Shown here: positions 7,755 to 15,490 of the stretch, piece by piece
Layout of the letters: the number at the start of each line of letters is the position of its first letter
Numbering within the stretch: the first letter of the stretch is position 1
Notes under the pieces: generated by a model
What the model was told of the DNA's origin: nothing
Databases searched by the model: none
The model's input: the letters and a program-made list of their open reading frames with translations, nothing else
Origin: CAZLQG01 sp964561655
GTDB lineage: Bacteria; Patescibacteriota; Doudnabacteria; UBA920
DNA length: 64,000 bases
Direction: 5' to 3'
Assembly: GCA_964561655.1 (NCBI GenBank)
Contig: CAZLQG010000001.1
Coordinates: 1-64,000 of the forward strand
Program-made: the position numbers and the translations under genes

Positions 7755-8276
7755 ATGAATGAACAAGATTTAAATAATACATATACAATCATCATAGAAA
7801 TTCCTAAAGGCAATGTGAACAATAAGTATGAATACGACGAGCAGTCTGGCGAGTTTAGGCTGGATTTTATTTTTGAAAATTTGGCGTGGCCTTATAATTA
7901 CGGATTTTTTCCTAATACCCAAGCGGGTGACGGTGATACTTTGGATGCCATAGTACTTTCATCGCAAGCCTTAAAACAGGGACAGGAAGTCGAATCTAAA
8001 ATAATAGGAATGATGGATGTTTTAGACAGAGGCGAAGAGGATTTTAAAGTCATTTGCGTGCCAGTTGATGATAAACTGTCAAAATCGCTTGATGACATAA
8101 CCGATGTCACCCGGCAGCAAAAACAGGAATGGAAAGATTTCAATTTGGAAATTGCCAGGCAAAAAAAGAAAGAGCTGGAAGTGAGGGGATTTATAAATAG
8201 AGAAAAAACTTTGGAGATAATAAAAAACTCCCTCTACTTGAGGGAGTTTTTTGGTTTATCAAATTTAAGGCTTTAG
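7755..8276 (+). CDS. ppa: Inorganic pyrophosphatase (family I)
   Basis: Hydrolyses cytosolic PPi. A 173-aa protein with family I features: [23 protein letters not shown] and the metal-binding stretch [12 protein letters not shown] (family consensus DGDPLD), then [12 protein letters not shown] two codons upstream (7749) is an alternative start; the ATG at 7755 is preferred. The last ~19 codons contain a perfect 13-bp terminator-like hairpin, and the gene ends 12 bases inside the 3' end of the convergent hppA. The cell thus has both a soluble PPase and a membrane PPase. Confidence 0.92.
   Translation: MNEQDLNNTYTIIIEIPKGNVNNKYEYDEQSGEFRLDFIFENLAWPYNYGFFPNTQAGDGDTLDAIVLSSQALKQGQEVESKIIGMMDVLDRGEEDFKVICVPVDDKLSKSLDDITDVTRQQKQEWKDFNLEIARQKKKELEVRGFINREKTLEIIKNSLYLREFFGLSNLRL
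8222..8252. terminator. Bidirectional terminator inside the ppa coding end
   Basis: A perfect 13-bp inverted repeat AAAAAACTCCCTC / GAGGGAGTTTTTT with a 5-base loop. It can terminate both ppa (+) and hppA (-), yet lies within ppa codons just past the hppA stop. Confidence 0.8.
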
Positions 8277-10268
8277 GAACTTGACTAGTAACAGCGCCAC
8301 TATGTTTATTATTTTTATCATAGGATTGATCGCCGGGCCGGCGGTGTCTTTGTAAGGGTCGCCGACGGTGTCGCCGGTTACGGCTGCTTTATGCGCTTCG
8401 CTGCCCTTGCCGCCGTGCGCGCCTTCTTCAATATATTTTTTAGCGTTATCCCATGCGGCTCCTCCGGTAGTCATGGAAATTCCTACAAACAAACCGGTCA
8501 CAATTGTTCCAACCAATAAACCGCCCAAAGCTTCGGCTCCCAAAATCAACCCTACGAGAATCGGTGCCACAACAGGAATTAGCGCAGGCACAATCATTTT
8601 TTTAAGAGCGGATTTAGTTACAATATCAACCGCTTTGGAATAATCCGGTTTGGCCTCGCCTGTCATGATTCCCTTAATTTCTCGGAACTGGCGGCGAACT
8701 TCTTCCACGACCGATTTAGCGGCACATCCGACCGCTCCCATGGCAAGGCTGGCGAATAGGTATGGAAGCAGTCCTCCAATTAGCAACCCAACTAATACAC
8801 GGCTGTCTGTAAGGTCAAAAACCGTGTTTATTCCGGCGATTTCCAGTTCCTGGGTATAAGCGGCAAAAAGCACCAAAGCAGCCAGTCCAGCCGAAGCTAT
8901 GGCGTAGCCTTTGGTAACGGCTTTGGTGGTGTTGCCTACGGCATCTAAGGGATCTGTAACATTGCGGACGGATTCGTCTAAGCCCGCCATTTCGGCAATG
9001 CCGCCAGCGTTGTCGGTAATGGGGCCGAATGCGTCAATGGCCACAATAATTCCGGTTAAGGACAGCATTGACATCACAGACAAACCAATGCCATAAAGGC
9101 CGGCAAGCTTGAATGCGGCTAAAATCGCAATGACTATCACAAGCACGGGCAAAGTGGTAGACTGCATACCAACCGCAAGCCCTGCAATTACGTTTGTACC
9201 GTGGCCGGTGGTGGAGGCATCGGCGATTTTTTTAACCGGTGGGAATTTTTTAGCCGTGTAATATTCGGTAATCATTACCACCGCGGCGGTAACCAGCAGG
9301 CCAATTAAGGAAGCAAAATATAAATTAACGGTTTTGTATTGCGATGTCTGAGCCATCAGTTTCATGGTAATAGGGTAAAAAACAATTGCCGAAAGCACGC
9401 CGGTTACAACCAGCGCTTTGTAAAGCGCGCCCATAATATTTTGCGATTTGCCGAGGCGCGCAAACCACGTGCCGATAATCGTCGTTATAATGGAAGCCCC
9501 GCCTAAAAGCAGCGGATAAGCAACTGCGTTGGAGTTTTCACCAAATACAAAGCTGCCGAGCAAGATTACCGCAATCGCTGAAACCGCGTAAGTTTCAAAA
9601 AGGTCCGCGGCCATACCCGCGCAGTCGCCGACGTTGTCTCCTACGTTGTCCGCTATCACTCCGGGGTTGCGCGGATCGTCTTCGGGGATGCCGGCTTCTA
9701 TTTTGCCGACCATGTCAGTGCCGACATCCGCGCCTTTGGTAAAGATTCCGCCGCCCAAACGGGCAAACACAGAAATCAAAGACGCCCCAAAGCCAAGTCC
9801 GATAAGTGCGGATAAATCTTTTGTGGCAAGGTAGAACCCGGATACAGCCAAAAGCCCTAAGCCTGCTACAAATAAACCAGTAACGGAACCGCCTGTAAAC
9901 GCCATGGTCAAAGCTTCTTTAAGTCCTTTTTTTGCCGCTTCAGCAGTTCGTACGTTGGCTCTTACCGAAATATGCATGCCTATAAAGCCGGCAAGCGCGG
10001 AAAGCACCGCGCCTATCAAAAAGGCAATCATGGTAGAAAGGGAAAAATCGCCGATATACATTAAAATCAAAACCGCGATGGCCACAAACGATACAGTTTT
10101 ATACTGCCGCTTTAAATAAGCCATGGCGCCTTGTTGGATTGCTTTGGCAATTTCCACCATTTTGCCTTCCCCAGCCGGGGCTTTAAGCACTTTGTAAATT
10201 AAAAACACCCCGTACAAAAGCGCGACAGCGCTCGCGCCTAGGGCATAAATCAAATAGCTGTTTTCCAT
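8265..10268 (-). CDS. hppA: Membrane-bound proton-translocating pyrophosphatase (K+-independent type)
   Basis: A 667-aa, ~16-TM protein that couples PPi hydrolysis to ion transport across the membrane. Signature loops are intact: [37 protein letters not shown] and the C-terminal [15 protein letters not shown]. The diagnostic segment is [12 protein letters not shown]: Lys at the position that is Ala in K+-dependent enzymes, with Thr three residues on. This is the K+-independent H+-PPase class (as in Rhodospirillum rubrum). A TTGATA-N17-TATAAT promoter lies upstream at 10305-10333. It converges on and overlaps ppa by 12 bases. Confidence 0.95.
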   Translation of the reverse strand: MENSYLIYALGASAVALLYGVFLIYKVLKAPAGEGKMVEIAKAIQQGAMAYLKRQYKTVSFVAIAVLILMYIGDFSLSTMIAFLIGAVLSALAGFIGMHISVRANVRTAEAAKKGLKEALTMAFTGGSVTGLFVAGLGLLAVSGFYLATKDLSALIGLGFGASLISVFARLGGGIFTKGADVGTDMVGKIEAGIPEDDPRNPGVIADNVGDNVGDCAGMAADLFETYAVSAIAVILLGSFVFGENSNAVAYPLLLGGASIITTIIGTWFARLGKSQNIMGALYKALVVTGVLSAIVFYPITMKLMAQTSQYKTVNLYFASLIGLLVTAAVVMITEYYTAKKFPPVKKIADASTTGHGTNVIAGLAVGMQSTTLPVLVIVIAILAAFKLAGLYGIGLSVMSMLSLTGIIVAIDAFGPITDNAGGIAEMAGLDESVRNVTDPLDAVGNTTKAVTKGYAIASAGLAALVLFAAYTQELEIAGINTVFDLTDSRVLVGLLIGGLLPYLFASLAMGAVGCAAKSVVEEVRRQFREIKGIMTGEAKPDYSKAVDIVTKSALKKMIVPALIPVVAPILVGLILGAEALGGLLVGTIVTGLFVGISMTTGGAAWDNAKKYIEEGAHGGKGSEAHKAAVTGDTVGDPYKDTAGPAINPMIKIINIVALLLVKFLKP

Positions 10269-10304
10269 TTAGGTAAATTAGTTTAATTAATTATAACGTT
10301 TATT

Positions 10305-10333
10305 ATTATAGAAGATTGTGGTAAGATTATCAA
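10305..10333 (-). promoter_or_regulatory. hppA promoter
   Basis: On the minus strand TTGATA (10333-10328) and TATAAT (10310-10305) are separated by exactly 17 bases, ~37 bases before the hppA start codon. Confidence 0.65.
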
Positions 10334-10339
10334 TACACG

Positions 10340-10475
10340 GAGAAACTCCAAATTACAAGTACCAAATAATAAATAATAGCAAAGTTTTAAATTTCAATAT
10401 CAAAACGGTTTAGTATTTATAATTTTGGAAATTGGAATTTGTTTGTGATTTGTCTTTTGGGATTTGTTATTTTTT
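10340..10475. repeat. AT-rich simple inverted repeat region
   Basis: Low-complexity sequence built from AAATTCCAAATTACAA-type words and their complements (CCAAATTACAAGTACC against TTGGAAATTGGAATTTG) lies between hppA and the small membrane protein. It has no coding potential. Confidence 0.4.
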
Positions 10476-10664
10476 ATGCAAAAATTATCCACCCCTAGAA
10501 ATTACGCGCTTATAGTTGGTATAATCCTTTTTGCCCTGGGCTTTTTTGGCTTTATTTTCCGAGGATATTTCAGGGCGCCGGACCATTATTTATTTTTAAG
10601 TCTGGTATTGGGTTTTTGGGGAATTCTTGTTGCGATTGCAAACAAAAAAAATCCGCCCGCATAA
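10476..10664 (+). CDS. Small two-TM membrane protein
   Basis: A 62-aa protein from the ATG at 10476 (a TTG four codons upstream is in frame). Two hydrophobic helices (ALIVGIILFALGFFGFIF and YLFLSLVLGFWGILVAIA) flank a short RAPDH loop. No family is recognised. The last codons (KKNPPA) overlap the left arm of a perfect 15-bp terminator, so the stop codon lies in the hairpin loop. Real expression is plausible because the terminator is correctly placed. Confidence 0.55.
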   Translation: MQKLSTPRNYALIVGIILFALGFFGFIFRGYFRAPDHYLFLSLVLGFWGILVAIANKKNPPA

Positions 10665-10685
10665 ACGAGAGGGCGGATTTTTTTT
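10644..10685. terminator. Bidirectional terminator
   Basis: AAAAAAAATCCGCCC / GGGCGGATTTTTTTT forms a perfect 15-bp stem with A and T tails on both sides. It serves the small + gene and the convergent gene at 10691. Confidence 0.88.
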
Positions 10686-10690
10686 GTTAG

Positions 10691-11242
10691 CTATTCGTTC
10701 GTAAAAGAAAGAGTGCTAACCAGCGTGTTGAAATCGTCAGCCAGGCTGACCGAAAGGCCTAAGTCGAAAGTATAGTAAAGCTCGCCGTGCTTAATGCCGT
10801 AAAGCATGTCGCTGACATTTTTGGCCACCACGCCGTCCACTCGCACCTGTTCCTGCGGCAGGCCTCCCATAGCCGCAAAGCCCACCGGGCTAATATAGAT
10901 TTTAATATTGTAAAACCTTCTGCCGGGGTCAATTTCTATGAGGTCATAATTGTCATAAGCTTTTGCCTGTAAGACCTTCCAGTCCGGCTTGTATTTAAAG
11001 CTAAAATTATATTTTTCATTCGTATATTCAAGCCAGATTGACGTATCTACCAGTTCGGAAGCCTCAACTTTTCGAATGACTTCCTCATTTTGCTTTGTCT
11101 GACCTTCGTAGTTAATTGCTTGGTATTGGCCCAAGTTGTCTTTTTGGATGTTATTATAAAACCTTACGCTCAGGTAGGTGCCAATTATTGCAATTAGGAA
11201 AAGTATTACGAAGCTTTTAGTTTGGGGTGATGTTTTAGCCAT
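10691..11242 (-). CDS. Membrane-anchored PsbP-like domain protein
   Basis: A 183-aa protein. An N-terminal TM (~10-26, SFVILFLIAIIGTYLSV) precedes an extracytoplasmic domain beginning EYTNEKYNFSFKYKPDWKV, the typical opening of PsbP-related single-domain proteins in bacteria (Y.ng.y.f.yP.gW). It ends with the short strand VSTLSFTNE usual for that fold. The molecular role in non-photosynthetic bacteria is unknown. It is transcribed toward the terminator shared with the gene at 10476. Confidence 0.65.
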   Translation of the reverse strand: MAKTSPQTKSFVILFLIAIIGTYLSVRFYNNIQKDNLGQYQAINYEGQTKQNEEVIRKVEASELVDTSIWLEYTNEKYNFSFKYKPDWKVLQAKAYDNYDLIEIDPGRRFYNIKIYISPVGFAAMGGLPQEQVRVDGVVAKNVSDMLYGIKHGELYYTFDLGLSVSLADDFNTLVSTLSFTNE

Positions 11243-11341
11243 GGCTTTTTTGTTTCAGTTGATTTATAGTTGATTTTATTATAGGGTTTTTAATAGGGTT
11301 TTGTCAATCTAACGGCCGATGCTAAACAATGCGTCAAAATT

Positions 11342-11437
11342 GACTTCGTTGCCGTTATTGCCTTTTCCCTCTCCCTTGACGGCCATCGGCTCTGAGGCTC
11401 AGGCTTGAAGAGGAGAGGGCCGGGGTGAGGGTAAGAT
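11342..11437. repeat. Imperfect inverted repeat with CCCTCTCCC/GAGAGGG arms
   Basis: CCCTCTCCCTTGACGG is partly complementary to AGGAGAGGGCCGGGGTGAGGG, with GGCTCTGAGGCTCAGGCTTG between. It occupies the gap between two minus-strand small genes and looks like a dispersed intergenic repeat. Confidence 0.45.
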
Positions 11438-11441
11438 TAGC

Positions 11442-11627
11442 CTATTTACCAACCTCAAACAATTTATCTAAACCGGCATTGTTTCCGCAGTAGTAAATAT
11501 TTTTCGTCAGGTTCACGCAGTAGCCGGGGTTTTTGTTTATATATGAATATTTTGGCAAGAACCAATATAAAAACGCCACTGCCAAAATAATCAGCAAATA
11601 AAGTAGGTGTTTAAAGCTTTTGAACAT
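11442..11627 (-). CDS. Small membrane-anchored protein
   Basis: A 61-aa protein. A basic start MFKSFK and one hydrophobic helix (~9-24) are followed by a ~35-residue tail with two cysteines (GYCVNLTKNIYYCGN) that could form a disulfide. I recognise no family. Evidence for coding is the signal-anchor organisation only; there is no clear ribosome binding site. Confidence 0.45.
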   Translation of the reverse strand: MFKSFKHLLYLLIILAVAFLYWFLPKYSYINKNPGYCVNLTKNIYYCGNNAGLDKLFEVGK

Positions 11628-11673
11628 TTTGTTTCCGAATGATTTTATACGATATTATTCTATCATATAATAA

Positions 11674-11732
11674 ACAAACAACTCAACCGATCAAAGATCT
11701 CGAGCTTGTCGAGAGACGGTTGAGTTGTTTGT
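11674..11732 (-). terminator. Terminator of the tRNA-Gln unit, with repeat in its loop
   Basis: A perfect 16-bp inverted repeat ACAAACAACTCAACCG / CGGTTGAGTTGTTTGT, followed on the minus strand by TTTATTATAT. The 27-base loop contains the nested palindrome TCTCGAGCTTGTCGAGA, a dispersed repeat core also found in the loop of the hairpin at 50513-50565. Confidence 0.75.
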
Positions 11733-11746
11733 TGCTAGGATTTTCA

Positions 11747-11850
11747 CCCCGCACCAATTGGCTGCCCGGGTAGGATTCGAACCTACGAATGCAGCGTCCA
11801 GAGCGCTGTGCCTTACCACTTGGCTACCGGGCAAAGAAATTGGTGCGGGG
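11747..11850. repeat. 13-bp inverted repeats flanking tRNA-Gln
   Basis: CCCCGCACCAATT at 11747-11759 is the exact reverse complement of AATTGGTGCGGGG at 11838-11850. The right copy forms the 3' end of the broken tRNA-like sequence; the left copy starts at the CCA end of tRNA-Gln. Confidence 0.85.
11759..11833 (-). tRNA. tRNA-Gln (anticodon CUG), CCA encoded
   Basis: A 75-nt tRNA. The acceptor TGCCCGG pairs with CCGGGCA, followed by G73 and an encoded CCA. The D arm is GCC-AAGTGGTAA-GGC, the anticodon arm CAGCG-CTCTGGA-CGCTG has anticodon CUG (codon CAG, Gln), and the T arm GTAGG-TTCGAAT-CCTAC is intact. The gene is bracketed by a perfect 13-bp inverted repeat (11747-11759 and 11838-11850). 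A degenerate tRNA-like sequence lies just upstream in the same orientation. Confidence 0.95.
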
Positions 11851-11941
11851 CGTGCCTAGGAATGACCCCGACATTTCGTCGGGGGTTGCCTTATCCGCCT
11901 TCGCGTAAAGCTTCGGCGGACAGGCCACTTGGCTACGCCCC
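11846..11941 (-). pseudogene. tRNA-like sequence broken by two palindromic repeats
   Basis: On the minus strand it opens GGGGCGTAGCCAAGTGG and closes with ACGCCCC, a full 7-bp acceptor match, sharing GTAGCCAAGTGG...TAAGGCA with the neighbouring tRNA-Gln. The D loop is split by a ~31-nt repeat (TCCGCC/GGCGGA, 11894-11920). The anticodon arm is replaced by the hairpin CCCCGAC-ATTTC-GTCGGGG (+ strand 11866-11884). The T arm is reduced to CCTAGG with no TTCGAAT loop. It cannot be a working tRNA as read; misassembly is the alternative. Confidence 0.65.
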
Positions 11942-12006
11942 AATCTAAAAAATCCAAATAACAAATATTAAATTGCAGACAAAAGCTAATCGTTAAATTC
12001 CAAAGT

Positions 12007-12035
12007 ATTATACAATATTGGCTTAAAAAGATAAA
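12007..12035 (-). promoter_or_regulatory. Possible promoter of the tRNA unit
   Basis: On the minus strand TATAAT (12012-12007) lies ~65 bases before the tRNA-like sequence. The hexamer 17 bases upstream is a poor -35 (TTTATC). Confidence 0.4.
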
Positions 12036-12060
12036 GGTTTTAAGGTATAATTAATTTTGT

Positions 12061-12630
12061 ATGCAGAAAGCTAAAAGAATTATCAAGTGGGCGGCTGCTG
12101 CCGTCATAATAGTTATAGCCGCGGATGCGGCGGCGGTTTTTTATTTTGCAAACACCCAATCTCAATTACATCAGGCCGATGCTATTATCATTATGGGAGC
12201 GGCAATCAATAGCCCGGCGATTTATAACAGGACACAAAAAGCTTTAGAGCTTTATGAAGAATCTCTGGCGCCGGTCTTGGTTTTGTCTGGGGGCAGAATA
12301 TCGGAGGAAGATGTTACCGAGGCCACGTATATGCAAAGGGTGCTCCAGGCAAATACCGGCGACGTTCTAAATTTAATTTTAGAAGAAGAGTCAAACAGCA
12401 CTTATGAAAATATCAGAAATTCCAAAAAAAAGTTGGGTGAGGCGGACAGCGTCATCATCATAACCGATAAATACCATGTTGCCAGAAGCGTAATGATGGC
12501 CAAATCTGCTGGCTTTAAAGAGGTAATGTGGGCGTCACCGGACACTAAATATTCAGCAAGTGAGTTGCAATACCACTATTTGCGCGAAATGGCCGCTATG
12601 ATAAGTTATTTGCCAAAGTTTATAAAATAA
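12061..12630 (+). CDS. YdcF/SanA-like DUF218 membrane protein
   Basis: A 189-aa protein. An N-terminal TM (~9-29) is followed by the DUF218 fold: ADAIIIMGAAI, RTQKALELYEE, VLVLSGG (~85), EEESNSTYENIRNSKK and the closing VIIITDKYHVARSVMMAK (~140-157). Family members such as SanA, ElyC and YdcF act on envelope integrity or envelope polymer synthesis, but the chemistry is not settled. A TATAAT at 12046-12051 lies only ~10 bases before the ATG, so the transcript may be almost leaderless. Confidence 0.85.
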   Translation: MQKAKRIIKWAAAAVIIVIAADAAAVFYFANTQSQLHQADAIIIMGAAINSPAIYNRTQKALELYEESLAPVLVLSGGRISEEDVTEATYMQRVLQANTGDVLNLILEEESNSTYENIRNSKKKLGEADSVIIITDKYHVARSVMMAKSAGFKEVMWASPDTKYSASELQYHYLREMAAMISYLPKFIK

Positions 12631-12678
12631 ATAATCCGAATGCCCCGAATTCCTGTCCAAATGTTCCGAATACGAAGC

Positions 12679-12706
12679 TTGACTCTTTATCAGGATATGA
12701 TATAAT
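12679..12706 (+). promoter_or_regulatory. rplJ-rplL promoter
   Basis: TTGACT and TATAAT are separated by 16 bases, and the -10 carries a TGA extension (TGATATAAT, 12698-12706). The start would be near 12713, just before the L10 leader. Confidence 0.7.
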
Positions 12707-12716
12707 ATCAATAATT

Positions 12717-12959
12717 AAATATCCAAAGACAGTTGGCGGTCGGAAACGATCATAATCCGCGAAAGCGGGAAGCCCACCGAGGACCCCGGTACCAATCCCG
12801 ACAAGTCGGGATGCTACGGGGCAAGACATCAATTTTTTTATTATTTTTTGATGCTCGGTGATAAGCCGAGTTTTATTGTTTTCAATCAAGGATGTTTAAC
12901 ATCAACAAAGGTCGATGATAATACCTTCATACGCGACTGTATGAAGGTGGAAGAAAAAT
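12717..12959 (+). promoter_or_regulatory. Ribosomal protein L10 leader with attenuator and sequestered RBS
   Basis: The opening CCAAAGACAGTTGGCGGT and the partner CCCACCGAGGACC match the conserved core of the L10 leader, the mRNA site where L10/L12 represses its own operon. A palindromic repeat (12783-12822, inner stem ATCCCGAC/GTCGGGAT) follows the core. Next come CATCAA/TTGATG arms and a terminator-like hairpin CTCGG/CCGAG plus TTTTATTGTTTT (12854-12880). Last is a perfect 10-bp stem ACCTTCATAC/GTATGAAGGT (12923-12948) that buries the Shine-Dalgarno AAGGTGG 9 bases before the rplJ ATG. Confidence 0.65.
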
Positions 12960-13478
12960 ATGCCAAAAAGTAAATCACAAAAAGAGCAGGATTTAAAAGA
13001 GCTTAGTGAGAAGCTTAAAAAAGCCAAAGCAGTGGTGCTTTCTGATTATCGCGGAACATCGGTTAAGGATATGGATAAGCTAAGAGGGACTTTGCGCAAG
13101 GAAAATGTTTTTGTTAAAGTCTACAAAATGACCCTGCTTAGGAAGGCTTTGAAGGAAGCCGGCATAGAGGGCGAGCTTAAAGATTACAAAGTGCCCGTGA
13201 TTTTGTCTCTTTCCGAAGAAGACGAAACAACCCCTGCCAGAAACGTAAAAAGCGTTTCTAAAGAGATTGAGTCCATTAAGATTCTAGACGGCATCTTAGG
13301 CGGCAAAATCGTTGCCAAAGAAATGGTGCTGGCCTTGGCGGATTTGCCTTCCAAAGATCAGCTAAGGGCTCAGGTTGTGGCAACTATTAACGCCCCGGTT
13401 TCGGGTTTTGTGAACGTATTGGCCGGTAATTTGAGGGGATTTATTAATGCGCTGAATGCAATGGCAGCTAAGAACTAA
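12960..13478 (+). CDS. rplJ: 50S ribosomal protein L10
   Basis: A 172-aa protein of typical length. The N-terminal rRNA-binding part reads KAVVLSDYRGTSVKDMDKLR...VFVKVYKMTLLRKAL, a standard L10 pattern. The C-terminal helix that holds the L7/L12 dimers is present (VSGFVNVLAGNLRGFINALNAMA). It forms the base of the ribosomal stalk. The upstream leader very likely mediates autoregulation. rplL follows after 28 bases in the same operon. Confidence 0.96.
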   Translation: MPKSKSQKEQDLKELSEKLKKAKAVVLSDYRGTSVKDMDKLRGTLRKENVFVKVYKMTLLRKALKEAGIEGELKDYKVPVILSLSEEDETTPARNVKSVSKEIESIKILDGILGGKIVAKEMVLALADLPSKDQLRAQVVATINAPVSGFVNVLAGNLRGFINALNAMAAKN

Positions 13479-13506
13479 TAATTTATAATTAATAACTATC
13501 AAATAT

Positions 13507-13914
13507 ATGTCAGAAGAAAAAAAAGAAGTTGTTGTTCCCGAAAAGTTCAAGGCTTTGGTGGAACAAATTGAAAAACTTTCCGTGATTGAGCTTTCCGAAC
13601 TTGTGAAAGTTTTGGAAGATAAATTTGGTGTTTCCGCCGCCGCCCCCGCCATGATGATGGCTGGTCCGGTCGCAGGCGCGGGTGCCGTCGCCGTAGAAGA
13701 GAAGAGCGAATTTACGGTTGAACTCACCGACGCGGGCGCGAACAAGATTAACGTAATTAAGGCCGTCCGTGAAATTACGGGTGTAGGTCTTAAAGAAGCC
13801 AAAGACCTGGTAGACGGCGCTCCGAAGACAGTTAAGGAAAACGTGGCCAAAGCGGAAGCCGAGACGATGAAGAAGAAGCTGGAAGAAGCGGGCGCGAAAG
13901 TTACACTAAAATAA
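13507..13914 (+). CDS. rplL: 50S ribosomal protein L7/L12
   Basis: A 135-aa protein. The N-terminal dimerisation helices ([22 protein letters not shown]), an Ala/Gly-rich hinge ([18 protein letters not shown]) and the conserved globular C-terminal domain ([28 protein letters not shown]...) are all present. The C-terminal domain recruits translation factors to the ribosome. The operon ends at the terminator 24 bases downstream. Confidence 0.97.
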   Translation: MSEEKKEVVVPEKFKALVEQIEKLSVIELSELVKVLEDKFGVSAAAPAMMMAGPVAGAGAVAVEEKSEFTVELTDAGANKINVIKAVREITGVGLKEAKDLVDGAPKTVKENVAKAEAETMKKKLEEAGAKVTLK

Positions 13915-13937
13915 TGCTAAATGCCTAGTGCTAAGTA

Positions 13938-13968
13938 AAAACCCGCCCCGTTGAACTGGGCGGGTTTT
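13938..13968. terminator. rplJL terminator, bidirectional
   Basis: AAAACCCGCCC / GGGCGGGTTTT is a perfect 11-bp stem with a 9-base loop, between rplL (+) and the convergent membrane protein gene (-). Confidence 0.85.
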
Positions 13969-13979
13969 AAGCGTTTGAG

Positions 13980-14423
13980 TTATTTCTGAAACGCCGATTT
14001 GACTGATTGGGAAAACCAGAGGTAGCCTAGAATTACTGCCTGAATAATTAGGCTAAATGTTCCGCCGTCGCCCCTGAAGATTGACGATAGGGCACTTAGA
14101 ACGCCGAGAGCCGCAAAAACTATGGCCACGATTCTTGCCCAGTGTTTTCCTTGCCAGAGGCCTCTGCCGATGAAGAAAGAAAGTAGACCCAAAGCCAGCA
14201 CTAAAGCAGCAACCAGGCTTGTTGCCAAAGAGCCGAAAAAGCCGACTATGGGAAGGCTGCTGGTAAGACCCCCGGCCAAAAATCCTGCCCCGATAAAAAG
14301 CATTATCCCCCCAAATATCTCGAAAATTGACACCAGGTAATAGAACACCGCTATTATTTTTACGCCTAAGGGGATTGTTTTTAGAGTAGTTTCGGACGGG
14401 ACTGAAGGAATTGATGAGTCCAT
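13980..14423 (-). CDS. Four-TM membrane protein of unknown function
   Basis: A 147-aa protein. A short polar N-terminus is followed by four hydrophobic helices: IAVFYYLVSIFEIFGGIMLF, a Gly/Ser-rich second/third pair, and a C-terminal helix ending in the amphipathic WFSQSVKSAFQK. The motif RGLWQGKHWARIVAIVFAA resembles the loop-TM boundary of small DUF-type membrane proteins with a 'L..gk.WAR' signature. I cannot name a family with confidence. It converges on the rplL terminator. Confidence 0.65.
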   Translation of the reverse strand: MDSSIPSVPSETTLKTIPLGVKIIAVFYYLVSIFEIFGGIMLFIGAGFLAGGLTSSLPIVGFFGSLATSLVAALVLALGLLSFFIGRGLWQGKHWARIVAIVFAALGVLSALSSIFRGDGGTFSLIIQAVILGYLWFSQSVKSAFQK

Positions 14424-14491
14424 AAGTTTATTTTTTGTTGATGATTACAGAAACTGACCTTTTGTGTTAATCTTTATTATAACATAGGCAG

Positions 14492-15490
14492 ATGCAAAAT
14501 TTTTGGGGAAAACTAAAAAAACCCATATTTGCCTTGGCGCCGATGGAAGACGTTACGGATTGCGCGTTTAGGGAGATTTTTGCGCGCTATGGAAAGCCCG
14601 CCTTGGCTTCGCCTCGGCGAGACGGGCCGGACGTGATGTTCACGGAATTTGTTAATGTTGACGGTTTGTGCCACGAAGAAGGGCGGAAAAAATTTGAGAT
14701 TGATTTAAAATATACGGAAAACCAAAGGCCAATTGTAGCGCAGCTTTGGGGCAGGGATCCTGAAAAATTCCGTCAGGCGGCGGAAATTATCGCCGGGATG
14801 AAATTTGACGGCATAGATATTAATATGGGCTGTCCTAAGGATAGGGAGGTAAAATTGAAAACCTGCGCGGCATTAATTAAAGAGCCGCAGCTGGCGCAGT
14901 ACATCATCAAACGCACAAGAGAAGGTGCCGGTGGCCTGCCGGTTTCCGTAAAAACAAGAATCGGCTATAACGGGAATGAGATTTCCGAGTGGCTGCCTAA
15001 GCTTTTAGAAGTGCAGCCCGCTGTTGTTTCCATTCACGCCAGAAGCAAAAAGGACAAATCTAAGGTACCGGCGAGATGGGAGATTATCAAAGAAGCGGTT
15101 CAAATAAGAAATCAATTACAATCGAAAACTTTGATTATCGGCAACGGTGATATTAAATCAAGACAAGAAGGTCTGCAAAGAATTGAACAAACCGGTTGTG
15201 ACGGGGTAATAATAGGAAGGGGAGCCTTTGGCAACCCTTGGATATTTAGAAAAGATAACTGTCAACCATCGTCAAAACAAAAGCTCCAGGCAATGCTGGA
15301 GCACGCGAAATTATTCAATCAAGTGTTTGGGACCGCTAAGCCGTTTGTGGAAATGAGGAAATTTTTTAAAGCTTATGCTTCGGGTTTTGAGGGGGCGCAC
15401 GAACTAAGAGCTAAATTGATGCAGGCCGAGGATTATCCGGAAACAGAAAAATTAGTTAAGAATTTTTTACGGCATCATAACCTTGAGTAA
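14492..15490 (+). CDS. tRNA-dihydrouridine synthase
   Basis: A 332-aa FMN-dependent enzyme that reduces uridines in tRNA D loops. Dus motifs are clear: LAPMEDVTDCAFREI, DVMFTEFV, PIVAQLWG, and the catalytic Cys in DINMGCPKDREV (~113). VSVKTRIGY, VSIHARSK, IGNGDI and VIIGRGAFGNPW follow. Between GKP and DVMFTEFV sits a 10-residue insert (ALASPRRDGP, ~36-45) encoded by a palindromic repeat. The 3' end overlaps the convergent gene at 15467 by 24 bases. Confidence 0.93.
   Translation: MQNFWGKLKKPIFALAPMEDVTDCAFREIFARYGKPALASPRRDGPDVMFTEFVNVDGLCHEEGRKKFEIDLKYTENQRPIVAQLWGRDPEKFRQAAEIIAGMKFDGIDINMGCPKDREVKLKTCAALIKEPQLAQYIIKRTREGAGGLPVSVKTRIGYNGNEISEWLPKLLEVQPAVVSIHARSKKDKSKVPARWEIIKEAVQIRNQLQSKTLIIGNGDIKSRQEGLQRIEQTGCDGVIIGRGAFGNPWIFRKDNCQPSSKQKLQAMLEHAKLFNQVFGTAKPFVEMRKFFKAYASGFEGAHELRAKLMQAEDYPETEKLVKNFLRHHNLE
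14597..14632. repeat. Palindromic repeat inside dus
   Basis: GCCCG and CGGGC arms surround CCTTGGCTTCGCCTCGGCGAGA. The segment adds ten codons exactly between two conserved Dus strands and keeps the frame. Confidence 0.65.

Noticed and set aside
8368..10119. Several + strand frames of 60-90 aa
   Set aside because: They are shadows of hppA on the minus strand; the hppA frame carries all diagnostic motifs.
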